A DNA stretch of 64,000 bases from Phycisphaerae bacterium RAS2 (GTDB lineage Bacteria; Planctomycetota; Phycisphaerae; UBA1845; UTPLA1), in the NCBI GenBank assembly GCA_007753915.1, contig CP036352.1:2703306-2767305 (forward strand). The letters run 5' to 3'. The position numbers and the translations under genes were made by a program. A model generated the notes under the pieces. It was not told the DNA's origin. It saw only the letters and a program-made list of their open reading frames with translations, and searched no databases. Positions 25,462 through 33,978 of this stretch are shown here, one piece after another; position 1 is the stretch's first letter; each line of letters begins with the position of its first letter.

Positions 25462-26886
25462 TCATTCGCGCGTCGGCTCGCCGCCGAATCGCTCGGGCAT
25501 GTCGGCGATGACGTAACTCACCGCCGCCATGACCGCGACGCATTGCGACAGCTCGCGCGGATCGACCTTGTCCAGCGTGTCGGCGTGCGAGTGGTGATAA
25601 TCGAAGTACTTGGAGCCTTCGACGCCCAGGCCCATCAGCATCACGCCGGACTCCTTCATCGGGGAGATGTCCGCCCCGCTGTGTTCACCGCTGATGCGCA
25701 GCGGTCCCACCGGTGCAAGCAGCTCGAGAATCTCGTCCAGTTGTTTCGCTGCCTTCTCGCGGCGCGTCTTGTCCGCACATTCCAACCCGAACGACTCCGG
25801 CCGAAAACCGCCGGCGTCCGACTCGATCGCAGCGATGTGCTTGTCCAGTTCGTCGGCATGGTCCTTCGCATACGCCTTGCCGCCCATCAGGCCGTTCTCT
25901 TCGTTCGTCCAGAGGACCACCCGAATCGTCCGCCGCGGCGTCAGGCTCATCTTTCGCAGCACATTGATCGCCTCCATTGCCATCACGCAGCCGGTCGCGT
26001 CGTCGTGCGCTCCGTGGCCGACGTCCCAACTGTCGAAATGGCCGCCGATCACGACGACCTCGTCGGGCCGCTCTCGACCGCGCAACTCAGCGATGACATT
26101 TGCCGACGGCGCCATGCCTTCGTCCCGGGCCGACATCTTCAGCGTGACCTTCACTTCCTGCCCGCGCGCCGCCAGCCGCGCGATCATCTCGGCATCCTCG
26201 CACGACACGGCCGCTGCGGGGATCTTCTTCACGCTCTCTTCGTACCGCATCATGCCGGTGTGCGGCGAGCGCAAACTCCGCGCCGTCACCGAGCGCACCA
26301 GGCACGCAACCGCACCCTGTTTCGCCGCGAGGATCGCGCCCTTTCCCCGAAACCGAACCGTCTCGCCGTAGCGCGACCCGTGCTCTTCGTCATACGGCGG
26401 CATCGCGTTGTTGTACAAAACGACCGCGCCCTTCACCTTGTCGCCGGCAGCCTCCAACTCCGCCTCATCGCGCACAACCACCACCCGCGCCGTGATGCCG
26501 TCCTTCGGCGTGCCCACCGACCCGCCCAGGCCGAGCATCGCCATCGGCATGCGCCGCGGTGAAACAATCTCCGCCGATTCCTCGCCACGCACCCATTTGG
26601 GCACCATCACTTTTTCACCACGCACGTTCTCGTGCCCGTCGGACTTCATCGTCTCGATGGCCCACTCGATTGCCCGCTCAAGCTCCCGCGAGCCGCTCAA
26701 CCGGTGTCCGATTCCGTCGCAGAGTTCCTCCATTTTTTTCCACGAGTCATTCTCGCGCATCGTCTGCTCAACGATCCGCTTCACCGCAGGTGCGTACGAG
26801 GCGATGCCGTCTTCCGAGCGTAGCGGTGCGACAGCGAGCAGCAGAATGGCGTTTGAGATCATCAGACCGATTGCTCGAATGCGCAT
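25462..26886 (-). CDS. Secreted M28-family zinc aminopeptidase
   Basis: The roughly 474-residue protein starts with a signal peptide (MRIRAIGLMISNAILLLAVAP). It has a PA-type insert around the middle and an M28 core with ligands in GGHFDSWDVGHGAHDDATG, the catalytic WTNEENGLMG, IESDAGGF and the late HHSHADTLDKVD. Such enzymes remove N-terminal residues or cleave dipeptides outside the cytoplasm. The ATG at 26886 follows AGGGA; a TTG at 26931 is the alternative. It is divergent from the 27123 gene. Confidence 0.9.
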   Translation of the reverse strand: MRIRAIGLMISNAILLLAVAPLRSEDGIASYAPAVKRIVEQTMRENDSWKKMEELCDGIGHRLSGSRELERAIEWAIETMKSDGHENVRGEKVMVPKWVRGEESAEIVSPRRMPMAMLGLGGSVGTPKDGITARVVVVRDEAELEAAGDKVKGAVVLYNNAMPPYDEEHGSRYGETVRFRGKGAILAAKQGAVACLVRSVTARSLRSPHTGMMRYEESVKKIPAAAVSCEDAEMIARLAARGQEVKVTLKMSARDEGMAPSANVIAELRGRERPDEVVVIGGHFDSWDVGHGAHDDATGCVMAMEAINVLRKMSLTPRRTIRVVLWTNEENGLMGGKAYAKDHADELDKHIAAIESDAGGFRPESFGLECADKTRREKAAKQLDEILELLAPVGPLRISGEHSGADISPMKESGVMLMGLGVEGSKYFDYHHSHADTLDKVDPRELSQCVAVMAAVSYVIADMPERFGGEPTRE

Positions 26887-27122
26887 GGAAACGTTTCCCT
26901 GCAAAGAAAGAATGCTGGCTACCTTGTTCAAAACTCAGCGCGAACGCCGCGCCGGGGCTGCATCCGATTGCTCGCGCAATCGGCTCGCCGGCGGGCAATT
27001 GTACCGGTGCGCGACGACCCCAGAAACCCACCGCGATCCGCCCGCGACGCGGCGGCGACGTGCGTTACAATGGCTGCCGCGACGCAAACAAGGAGCAGAT
27101 TGCGCAAGCAATCAAACCAACC

Positions 27123-28493
27123 ATGCAAACCGATCGACGGATGTTTCTGCGAACCCTGGGCGGGGCGACGGCAGCCTACACGCTGCCCAGCCTCATCGAT
27201 GATTGGCCCGCGATTATTCAAAACGCAAACGCGCGTCAACCGGTGGAGGGAGACGTACCGCGAGACGGCAAGCCGATGTCGAACGGCCATCAGTCCGCAA
27301 GCACTCGTGACAAGGCCCACAACGAGAATGACGAATCGTTCTGGTTCAACGTGCAGCAGGCATTCTCGATTGATCGGTCATTCATCAATCTGAACAACGG
27401 CGGGGTCTGCCCGTCGCCGCGCGTCGTCATGGACGCCCAACGACGGCAACTGGAATTCACCAACAATGCCCCCGCGCGCCACCTGTGGCAGGTGCAGGAC
27501 CCTCAACTTGAACTCGTCCGCGCCAAACTCGCCCGACTGTACGGCTGCGATCCCGAGGAAATGGCCATCACGCGCAACGCCAGTGAGGCGCTCCAAATCT
27601 CCCTGAACGGCATCGACCTCAAACCCGGCGACGAAATTCTTACTTCCACCCACGACTACCCGCGCATGATCGCCACAATCCGCCAGCGCGAAAAACGCGA
27701 AGGCGTCGTGATGAAACAAGTCTCCCTGCCGCCGCCCGATGCATCGCAGGACGAAGTCGTCGGCGCGTTTGAGCGAGGCATCACCAGCAAAACGCGCATC
27801 CTGCTGGTGTCGCACGTCGTCTTTCTGACCGGCCGAATCCTGCCCGTGCAAGACATCTGCGCCATGGCGCGAAAGCGCGGGCTGATCATCATCGTCGACG
27901 GCGCGCACGCCTTCGGACAGGTCCCGTACAACGGCCGCGACATCGATTGCGACATGTACGGCGTCAGTTGCCACAAATGGCTGACCGCGCCCATCGGCAC
28001 CGGGTTTCTTCATGTGCGCCGCGGCATGATCAAGGACCTGTGGCCCCTGACCGCACCGGAAGACCCCAAGTCGGAGAACATCCGCAAGTTCGAGGAGATC
28101 GGCACGCACCCGGACGCCGGCCGTTTGGCGATCGGTGAAGCCATTGCGTTCCATCTCGGCATCGGCCCGAAGCGCAAGGAGAATCGACTGCGCACGCTGC
28201 GCAACTACTGGGCCACGCGACTCATGAAGCACGAAAAGGTGAAGCTGTTCACGAACCTCGCCCCCGATCGATCCTGCGCCATCGGCACGGTCGGCATCGA
28301 CGGCATTGAACCGCTGGCCCTTACGTCACACCTGTGGGACAAGCACAAGGTCATCGTGACGCCCATCGATCACGAAGACATCCACGGGGTGCGCGTGACG
28401 TCAAACGTCTATACGACGTTCGAAGAGCTGGATCTGTTCTGCGAGGCGATGGAGAAAGTCGCGCGGGAGGGCCTGCCGAAGAGCGGGAAGTGA
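27123..28493 (+). CDS. Tat-exported class V aminotransferase (isopenicillin N epimerase-like PLP enzyme)
   Basis: The 456-residue protein starts with a twin-arginine signal (DRRMFLRTLGGATAAYTLP), so it is probably folded and exported with PLP bound. The core has INLNNGGVCPSP, ITRNASEALQ, HVVFLTGRILPV, VDGAHAFGQVPY and the Schiff-base lysine in GVSCHKWLTAPIGTG. These fit the class V family close to isopenicillin N epimerase and cysteine desulfurase-like proteins. Substrate unknown. Divergent from a secreted peptidase, which suggests extracytoplasmic amino-acid or peptide metabolism. Confidence 0.88.
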   Translation: MQTDRRMFLRTLGGATAAYTLPSLIDDWPAIIQNANARQPVEGDVPRDGKPMSNGHQSASTRDKAHNENDESFWFNVQQAFSIDRSFINLNNGGVCPSPRVVMDAQRRQLEFTNNAPARHLWQVQDPQLELVRAKLARLYGCDPEEMAITRNASEALQISLNGIDLKPGDEILTSTHDYPRMIATIRQREKREGVVMKQVSLPPPDASQDEVVGAFERGITSKTRILLVSHVVFLTGRILPVQDICAMARKRGLIIIVDGAHAFGQVPYNGRDIDCDMYGVSCHKWLTAPIGTGFLHVRRGMIKDLWPLTAPEDPKSENIRKFEEIGTHPDAGRLAIGEAIAFHLGIGPKRKENRLRTLRNYWATRLMKHEKVKLFTNLAPDRSCAIGTVGIDGIEPLALTSHLWDKHKVIVTPIDHEDIHGVRVTSNVYTTFEELDLFCEAMEKVAREGLPKSGK

Positions 28494-28597
28494 CGCGTAT
28501 CAAGTGGTGCGCGGCGATCCCTTACGGTCGCCCTTGAGCTCACGAGGCGACGCCATGGGGCGCAGCTCAAATCGGCGACGTCTCGCGGCAACGATCG

Positions 28598-28960
28598 CTA
28601 TCGAAGGTGCACGTTGAAGGCTTTGAGGGCCGCGGCGTCGTCGGCGTAGAAGCTGAACTCCTTCTCCAGTCCGGTGATCGAGAACATCTTCTTGATCTCG
28701 GTGTTCATCCCGCACAGGGCCAGGTCGCCTTTGATCGCCAGAACTTTTTTCTTCAGATTGATGAGCAGGCCCAGCGCCCGAGACGAGAGCGTCTTGACGC
28801 GCGTGAAATCGAGGATCAGTTTCTGCTTGTTCTGCGCGTCGGGCAGGGCGTACAGGTCCTTGCCGAGCTGGTCGATGGCGGCGCTGTCGAGGATGGAGCT
28901 GTCCGTGAATGTCACGACTGTGACACCTGCGTAATCCGTCACCAGCATGCGATTCGCCAC
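28598..28960 (-). CDS. STAS-domain anti-sigma factor antagonist-like protein
   Basis: The 120-residue protein has the STAS fold: VTVVTFTDSSILDSAAIDQL, KLILDFTRVKTLSSRALGLL, ALCGMNTEIKKMFSITGLEKEF. The serine pair in TLSSRALG is at the usual phosphorylation site of SpoIIAA-like proteins. It would bind a serine kinase/anti-sigma partner, none of which is adjacent. GTG at 28960 follows GGAGG by 7 bp; the upstream part of the frame is tRNA-Arg sequence. Confidence 0.88.
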   Translation of the reverse strand: MANRMLVTDYAGVTVVTFTDSSILDSAAIDQLGKDLYALPDAQNKQKLILDFTRVKTLSSRALGLLINLKKKVLAIKGDLALCGMNTEIKKMFSITGLEKEFSFYADDAAALKAFNVHLR

Positions 28961-29018
28961 GCGCGATCCTCCACCAACCGATCCACGCTCAGGGCCGGGT
29001 CCGGCCTGAACCAACCAA

Positions 29019-29092
29019 CGTCCCCGGCAGGAGTCGAACCTGCAACCTTCGGCTTCGGAGGCCGACACTCTGTCCAGTTGAGCTACGGGGAC
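29019..29092 (-). tRNA. tRNA-Arg (anticodon CCG)
   Basis: The 74-base cloverleaf on the minus strand has acceptor GTCCCCG pairing with CGGGGAC, D-arm AGCTCAACTGGACAGAGT, anticodon stem TCGGC/GCCGA with loop CTCCGAA (CCG), and T-arm GCAGGTTCGACTCCTGC. The discriminator is G; CCA is not encoded. Confidence 0.95.
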
Positions 29093-29118
29093 TCGCCAAT
29101 CGCTGATATCGAGGCTGA

Positions 29119-29146
29119 ATTGTACCTTTGCGGAAGTCCGTCGCAA
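29119..29146 (-). promoter_or_regulatory. Predicted promoter of tRNA-Arg
   Basis: On the minus strand TTGCGA (29146-29141) and TACAAT (29124-29119) are 16 bp apart. The start would be about 20 bases before the tRNA. Confidence 0.5.
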
Positions 29147-29204
29147 GTGGGGCTTTCGCTCGCAACCGGTAGGTCGCGCTGCCCCCAAAGCACCGCGATC
29201 TGAT

Positions 29205-29825
29205 TCACGTATCCTTCAATCCCGAGTCAGACTCAAGCACCATAGTTTGAAGCCGCTCCCAATCCGCGCCGCGCATCAGCACCACCATCCACACGAAGAC
29301 TGGCAAGATAAATGAACACGCCACAACTGATGCAAAAACATGCTCAACCAGAAAGCTCATAGCGGCCTTCAACCAGCCGGGGGGGTCGAATGCGCTAAGG
29401 GCGTCGCCCTGACTCAATGTGTTCACGATGGAGACCAATCGGCGAAACAGCACGAAAGCATGTACGGTAAACAACGCGCCGACCAGACCAATCCATCGCC
29501 GTCGCCAGGCGACAGGCGTGGCCAGAACCAGCGCACAAACGAGGCTTGAAGGGATGTAACCATCGTAGCGCGCGCTGGCTGGACGTGTGCCGAAGGCGCC
29601 GGGCAGCGACTTGTTCACAAGGACCATCTCGGTGTCCATTACATCACCGGCGGGATTCAGCGGACGAAAAGACACCGACGCCCGGCCGGCCACGGAATAG
29701 AACGCGGTGTTGCACAAGCCGCGATAGAACGCGCGATAACCCGCGCCGACCACCGGCCATGCCAGCGCAAGCCCGACGTAGGCGACCAGCGCGATGACGA
29801 GAAACCGTAGCGCAGATTTAGTCAT
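29205..29825 (-). CDS. Exosortase H-associated membrane protein
   Basis: The 206-residue protein has an N-terminal helix, an outer loop (RASVSFRPLNPAG...TEMVLVNKSLP) and three further helices. Its size, topology and place directly after an exosortase, overlapping it by 8 bp, fit the membrane protein that accompanies XrtH in other genomes. It has no protease motif. It may help position or present IPTL-CTERM substrates, an inference from constant co-occurrence. Confidence 0.72.
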   Translation of the reverse strand: MTKSALRFLVIALVAYVGLALAWPVVGAGYRAFYRGLCNTAFYSVAGRASVSFRPLNPAGDVMDTEMVLVNKSLPGAFGTRPASARYDGYIPSSLVCALVLATPVAWRRRWIGLVGALFTVHAFVLFRRLVSIVNTLSQGDALSAFDPPGWLKAAMSFLVEHVFASVVACSFILPVFVWMVVLMRGADWERLQTMVLESDSGLKDT

Positions 29826-30417
29826 GGAGAGATCGCGACGGCGCGACGGGCTCTGCCTTGAGCGCCCACCATGCCCAAACGAGCCAGGTTGCGACAGCCA
29901 GGAGGATGAAGATTACCTGCCAAACATCGACATGCATTACATGAAACGCCGCAGGCCAATACACGCCGAAGAGAAACAACGTGACGATTCGCAGCAGATT
30001 CATGGCCATGAGGCCCAGCACACCCGCGACCATCCCGACAAACCGGGCGCGGAAGGTCATCGGGGACGCAAGGATGGCGGAAACAAGGAGGGCCATCGGC
30101 TCGATCGCATCACAACCCCGCGCGACTTCGATGCTGAAACGGTCAGAATGAACCGATGCCCCATCGGCCCGGATCGGACCCTGCCCCAATAGCCCCAGCA
30201 GCCGGGCCGACACCGTTGCATTCAGCTCAAGCAGAGCGGGGAAAATCCGATCCCGGACGAGGCTCGCACTGGAAACGACGTAGTAGAACACCATGCAGCC
30301 GGCAAAAAGCAGGACAAACCGCAGCACAGGCCGGCGCGAGGCCCGCCGCAATGCCGGTGCTGCGTGTTGACGAGCCTTCGCCCCCGCCTGAAACGATTCA
30401 TCGGTGCGTCGCGCCAT
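29818..30417 (-). CDS. xrtH: Exosortase H (IPTL-CTERM sorting transpeptidase)
   Basis: The 199-residue membrane protein has the exosortase triad: C102 in VARGCDAIEP, R143 in MNLLRIVTLF and H162 in FHVMHVDVWQ, each next to a membrane helix. The single-domain size fits XrtH/XrtF-type enzymes. These cleave C-terminal sorting tails and attach the substrate to an envelope acceptor. Specificity for IPTL tails is inferred from the adjacent caspase-like gene, which ends in exactly that signal. ATG at 30417 is used; a TTG at 30438 is possible. Confidence 0.87.
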   Translation of the reverse strand: MARRTDESFQAGAKARQHAAPALRRASRRPVLRFVLLFAGCMVFYYVVSSASLVRDRIFPALLELNATVSARLLGLLGQGPIRADGASVHSDRFSIEVARGCDAIEPMALLVSAILASPMTFRARFVGMVAGVLGLMAMNLLRIVTLFLFGVYWPAAFHVMHVDVWQVIFILLAVATWLVWAWWALKAEPVAPSRSLHD

Positions 30418-30447
30418 GCTCTGCCGAGATTCCCACAACTCGAAGGA

Positions 30448-30678
30448 TCAATCATCCTGCTCGCGCCGTTCGGGGCGCGACAGGCCGATCCACAAGTGTA
30501 TCAGATAGGCAGCGAGTGTCCCACTGATGGCGGTGCCAATGATGTCGCGCAAGGCGAGTTCATCGTATATGCGATAGGCCACAGCGCAGCCGATCACCGC
30601 CGCAACCACGACAACGATCAACGTCTTGGCGAAAATCGAAGGGTAAAACAAAGGCGGCTGTGTTGTTGAATCCTGCAT
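30448..30678 (-). CDS. Small two-helix membrane protein in the exosortase locus
   Basis: From the ATG at 30678 (GGAAG 8 bp upstream) the product has 76 residues with two membrane helices (FAKTLIVVVVAAVIGCAVAY and IIGTAISGTLAAYLIHLWIG) and a charged tail. A TTG at 30840 overlaps the stop of the caspase-like gene (TTGA), would give 130 residues with an extra basic/helical N-terminus, and is a real alternative. No family recognised. Its place between substrate and exosortase suggests an accessory role. Confidence 0.65.
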   Translation of the reverse strand: MQDSTTQPPLFYPSIFAKTLIVVVVAAVIGCAVAYRIYDELALRDIIGTAISGTLAAYLIHLWIGLSRPERREQDD

Positions 30679-30836
30679 TGAATCTGCTTCCAAGATCGCC
30701 TCAAGGCTTCGCTGCACGGCGAACTCATGCAGCGCCACTTGAACCGCGCGACGCCTTCGCCGGTCGCACAACCCCGGGGCGGACGCCGATGGATCCGCCC
30801 CGAGGTTGGTTGGCTCATCTGATCTGCGTGCTGCAA

Positions 30837-31685
30837 TCAAGCCAATGAGTGCGCTCCAGCAGGCGACCGCCGTCGCATCGTCACAATGGTCCCCGCTATC
30901 AAGAGCAACAGTCCCATGATGATCAGACCCCATTCGGATACGGTCGGAATCGGATCAGGCTTGGGCCGGCCCAGAATGTACCCGCCGTGGTCACCGTCCC
31001 ATGTGGGATGCTGATCCACCGTGCCGCAATTGTTAATGCCGTAGTTCGCGGCTTCTGCCGCGCTGGTTTCGCCGTTCGCATTGCCATTCGGCATTTGGTC
31101 GGCCGTCGTATTTAGCGCATTCCCGAAGCACTGCGTAAACACACCTCCACCGGGACCTTTGTCCGCGCACTCAAGATCCGTTGTTGACGTAATGAAGCCG
31201 ATCCCCGGAGCGAGGCCGTTCACGGTGTCCGCGAACTCTCCGCCGCCGCACGAATCAAGAATTGTAAGAGTCTTGTTGGCGCGGGTTCCCAGAGCATTGA
31301 CGTAGTCCTGTGCTGACATTTCAGAGCCGTCTCGGCCCACCCACTGCCCATGTTGGCCGGCGTTGTTGTTTCCATGGCCCGCGTAGTACACGACATATTT
31401 GCGACTGCCGGGCGGCGAATTGGCCGTGATGTCTGCGATCATTTGCGCGGCGGTTCGATTGGTCCTCACAACCGTATTCCAACCCGCGTTCTCCAGCTTC
31501 GACTTCATCAACGCGATATCCGGCACGACCCCCGGCAGATCGTTTGCGCCCGAGCCTGCATCGTAATCGTGGTTGCCGATGATAAGGGCCGTGTCCTGCG
31601 CTGATGCGATGCCTGACCATGCGAAACATGCCATCACCGCGACAGCCACATAACAGAACCCAATTCCTGCTGATTGACGTCTCAT
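30837..31685 (-). CDS. Secreted caspase-fold (peptidase C14) protease with IPTL-CTERM sorting signal
   Basis: The 282-residue protein has a signal peptide (1-30, ending IASAQ), a caspase domain with H104 in VVYYAGHGNNN and C146 in LTILDSCGGGEF, and a C-terminal tail PIPTVSEWG (245-253), a membrane helix (254-269) and RRR. That tail is the IPTLxxWG-CTERM signal recognised by exosortase H, encoded two genes downstream. The opening TALIIGNHDY...DLPGVVPDIALMKSKL is typical of C14 proteins. It would be exported, cut near the WG and fixed to the envelope. AGGAGGG precedes the ATG. Proteolytic specificity unknown. Confidence 0.9.
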   Translation of the reverse strand: MRRQSAGIGFCYVAVAVMACFAWSGIASAQDTALIIGNHDYDAGSGANDLPGVVPDIALMKSKLENAGWNTVVRTNRTAAQMIADITANSPPGSRKYVVYYAGHGNNNAGQHGQWVGRDGSEMSAQDYVNALGTRANKTLTILDSCGGGEFADTVNGLAPGIGFITSTTDLECADKGPGGGVFTQCFGNALNTTADQMPNGNANGETSAAEAANYGINNCGTVDQHPTWDGDHGGYILGRPKPDPIPTVSEWGLIIMGLLLLIAGTIVTMRRRSPAGAHSLA

Positions 31686-31992
31686 CTCACCAACCCTCCT
31701 GACAGAATCTGCTCGAAACTCCACCGGTCGATCGACCACCTAGGTCGCACCCTCGCCAAATGGAAAAAAGACTACGGCACCGCAGCCGTCGCATGTCATC
31801 CGAACAACCTAATCGGTGAGCGCGGAGCCCCCGCCGGCGCTCAGCGCCATCTCAGATCACAGACTGTCTCAACAGGCGGCCCGCGTGCTGCGGCCAATGG
31901 GAGCAACCACGCGGAATGCACACGGGCAAAGAGAAGCGCGCCGTGCGGTTAGTCAAAATGCGGTGTTCCTTTCGGCTCACCGTGTTAGCCGC
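31686..31992 (-). other. Long 5' leader of the caspase/exosortase operon
   Basis: About 300 bases separate the predicted promoter from the ATG at 31685. No frame in it looks coding. It is less GC-rich near the promoter and holds several short inverted repeats, but I recognise no riboswitch. Confidence 0.4.
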
Positions 31993-32021
31993 ACCTTAAA
32001 AAGAACTTAATCAAAAGTCAA
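31993..32021 (-). promoter_or_regulatory. Predicted promoter of the caspase/exosortase operon
   Basis: On the minus strand TTGACT (32021-32016) and TAAGGT (31998-31993) are separated by 17 bp, in an unusually AT-rich patch. The -35 is good, the -10 poor. This puts transcription start near 31986. Confidence 0.45.
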
Positions 32022-32170
32022 TAACCGTGCAGCGTTTTTCGGATTTTTTTCGTGCCCGTTTAGCGACCCTGCTGCGCCGGAGACTTGGTGACCGGCCGTC
32101 CAAGTTTCGCTCATTTAGGCAATTGCGAGCCTTATAGGGAATTCAACCTAATTTGGAAATCGCCAATCAT

Positions 32171-32764
32171 TTACTTGACGCAATGAATTTGACTCACACG
32201 CAGCACAAATCGACCGTTCCTCTCCGAGCTTGCCGCAAGCCCTCGCAACGTTACTTCGGCGAGAGGCTTAAGGCCGCCCGCGCCCTCCAATCCGTGGCGA
32301 ATAATCGCACCATGCGCATCGGCGATCTCTGCCGTCAATGAGTGCGTCATGATTCGATCCGCAGGCTCGCAGCAATAATCCCACGGTGTCGGGCACTTGT
32401 CTTCGGGATTCGCGTTGCACGGCGGCAGACTCAAGTCCGTCAACGTGAACATCGCGCGGCCCTCGACAAACGGCGACTTGCTCCCGCCGATTCGGCCGCG
32501 GACCACGATTTCGTCACCGGCCTTCGCGGTGCGCTTCACTTCCAGCACGCCCCTCGCACCGGCCGGCTCGACCTTGAGAAACAAATCAGCCGGGAGTGCT
32601 TCGGCTGCGCCGTTTGCAGCGTTGGGCTTGGTCGACTCGTTCGCCCCGCGGTCGCAGGCGCCGGTAATGAGCGCACAGAGGACGCCGATGCACGCATGTG
32701 TGCCGCCGCGGCGCATTCCGAAGAACCGATTCTCACTCACCTGACTCATTCGCCGAATCACCAT
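32171..32764 (-). CDS. Putative lipoprotein of the MacB-like export operon
   Basis: The 197-residue protein starts at an ATG with AAGGAG about 9 bp upstream and has a hydrophobic segment ending LITGAC, a possible lipidation site. The mature part has a beta-rich domain with GDEIVVRGRIGGSKSPFVEGRAMF and a cysteine cluster CNANPEDKCPTPWDYCCEP. It is the last gene of the operon 35 bp after the second FtsX-type permease. A GTG at 32803 overlapping the permease stop is an alternative start. Family not recognised; a metal or ligand-binding role is possible. Confidence 0.72.
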   Translation of the reverse strand: MVIRRMSQVSENRFFGMRRGGTHACIGVLCALITGACDRGANESTKPNAANGAAEALPADLFLKVEPAGARGVLEVKRTAKAGDEIVVRGRIGGSKSPFVEGRAMFTLTDLSLPPCNANPEDKCPTPWDYCCEPADRIMTHSLTAEIADAHGAIIRHGLEGAGGLKPLAEVTLRGLAASSERNGRFVLRVSQIHCVK

Positions 32765-32799
32765 CACGCACTCACTCCTTGTTAAATCAAGCCACTTGC

Positions 32800-33966
32800 T
32801 CACGCCGCCTTCAAGGCCTCGCCGATTGTCGGCCGCAGGCATCGCCAGCCCGGCGGCAACGCGCCGAACAGCCCGAGTAACAGCGCCGCACCGATACCCA
32901 TTGCGAGCGTCGGCCCGTCGATCGCCAGCGCGAACACTCCCATCGAAAATCGCACAGCCAGACCGTCAAGACACAGCAGCGCCGCGAGCGATGCCACCAG
33001 CGCACCGGTGCAGGTCAACACCTGCGATTCCTGAATCAAACTCAACAGGATCGCCCGGCGCGAGTAGCCCAGCGTTTGCAGCGTCGCCAACTCGCGCACG
33101 CGCGATGCAAACGCCGCGTAGAGCGTGTTCAGCCCGCCGAAGAGGCCGCCCAGCGCGATCAGCGCCGCCGTCGCCCACACGACCATGCGGATCGGGCCGA
33201 AGAAATCCGTCAATTTCGCGTAGTAATCTGATTCGCGAATCGCCACCAGCTCCAGGTCCAGCCGCTGCTTACAGAACGCATCGACATCCGCGAACTCGGC
33301 ATCGCCCAGCGTCAGCACGACGCAGGAGTAACTCGTCCGCTTCATCATGATCTGAATGTCCGACAGCGGGCACCAAAGTTCCGACTCGATCACGCTGCCC
33401 GGCGCCGCGAATCGACCGACGACTTTCCATTCGTGACCATCCATCCACACCGACCCGCCGGGCGCGAGGGCGGCCTCCGGCAACCCAAGACGCACCGCCG
33501 CATGGCGGCCGACGAGCAACTCGCGGCTCCCTGCGCGCGGAAAGCGCCCTTCCACGATGCGCACCTGTCGATGCACCAGCAGCGCGGCCGGCGTGACACC
33601 GCGAAAAAACGCCGACCGCGTTTCCTGTGCATCCGCTCGATCGCGAATTTCCACCTGCACGTGCGATTCTTCGGAGACATACGCCTGGCCCAGGTCCGAG
33701 CGAATTCCGCTGATCGCAGCCGCGACGATGCCCGGCACCGCGGCGTCGACCTCGCTTCGCTCAATGCTCTCCTCGCTCCCTGCGCCAAGCAGAATGACGT
33801 TGTCCGCCTGCCCCGTCACCGATAGCCCGCGAATCATGCCGCGTACGAATCCCCCGGCGCACAGAATGAGCAGCACGACGAGCGCGCTGCCGACCAGCCC
33901 GGCGGCGCAGCGCTGCGGCGAGCGCCCGAGGTTACGCACGGCATATTCAAATGGAATGCGACGCAT
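32800..33966 (-). CDS. FtsX/MacB-type ABC permease (second)
   Basis: The 388-residue protein has one N-terminal helix (AGLVGSALVVLLILCAGGF), a large outer domain, and three C-terminal helices (MVVWATAALIALGGLFGGLNT onward), the four-helix layout of MacB/LolC-type permeases. The segment FASRVRELATLQTLGYSRRAI is the FtsX-domain coupling region. It is the partner of the permease encoded just upstream; the two would form a heterodimer with the ATPase at 35137. Confidence 0.88.
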   Translation of the reverse strand: MRRIPFEYAVRNLGRSPQRCAAGLVGSALVVLLILCAGGFVRGMIRGLSVTGQADNVILLGAGSEESIERSEVDAAVPGIVAAAISGIRSDLGQAYVSEESHVQVEIRDRADAQETRSAFFRGVTPAALLVHRQVRIVEGRFPRAGSRELLVGRHAAVRLGLPEAALAPGGSVWMDGHEWKVVGRFAAPGSVIESELWCPLSDIQIMMKRTSYSCVVLTLGDAEFADVDAFCKQRLDLELVAIRESDYYAKLTDFFGPIRMVVWATAALIALGGLFGGLNTLYAAFASRVRELATLQTLGYSRRAILLSLIQESQVLTCTGALVASLAALLCLDGLAVRFSMGVFALAIDGPTLAMGIGAALLLGLFGALPPGWRCLRPTIGEALKAA

Positions 33967-33978
33967 CAGCGCTCATCC

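Noticed and set aside
31861..31975. A c-di-GMP-I riboswitch suggested by an ACGGGCAAA stretch
   Set aside because: The GACGCAAAGC core and tetraloop receptor are missing, and the stretch is on the strand opposite to the operon.
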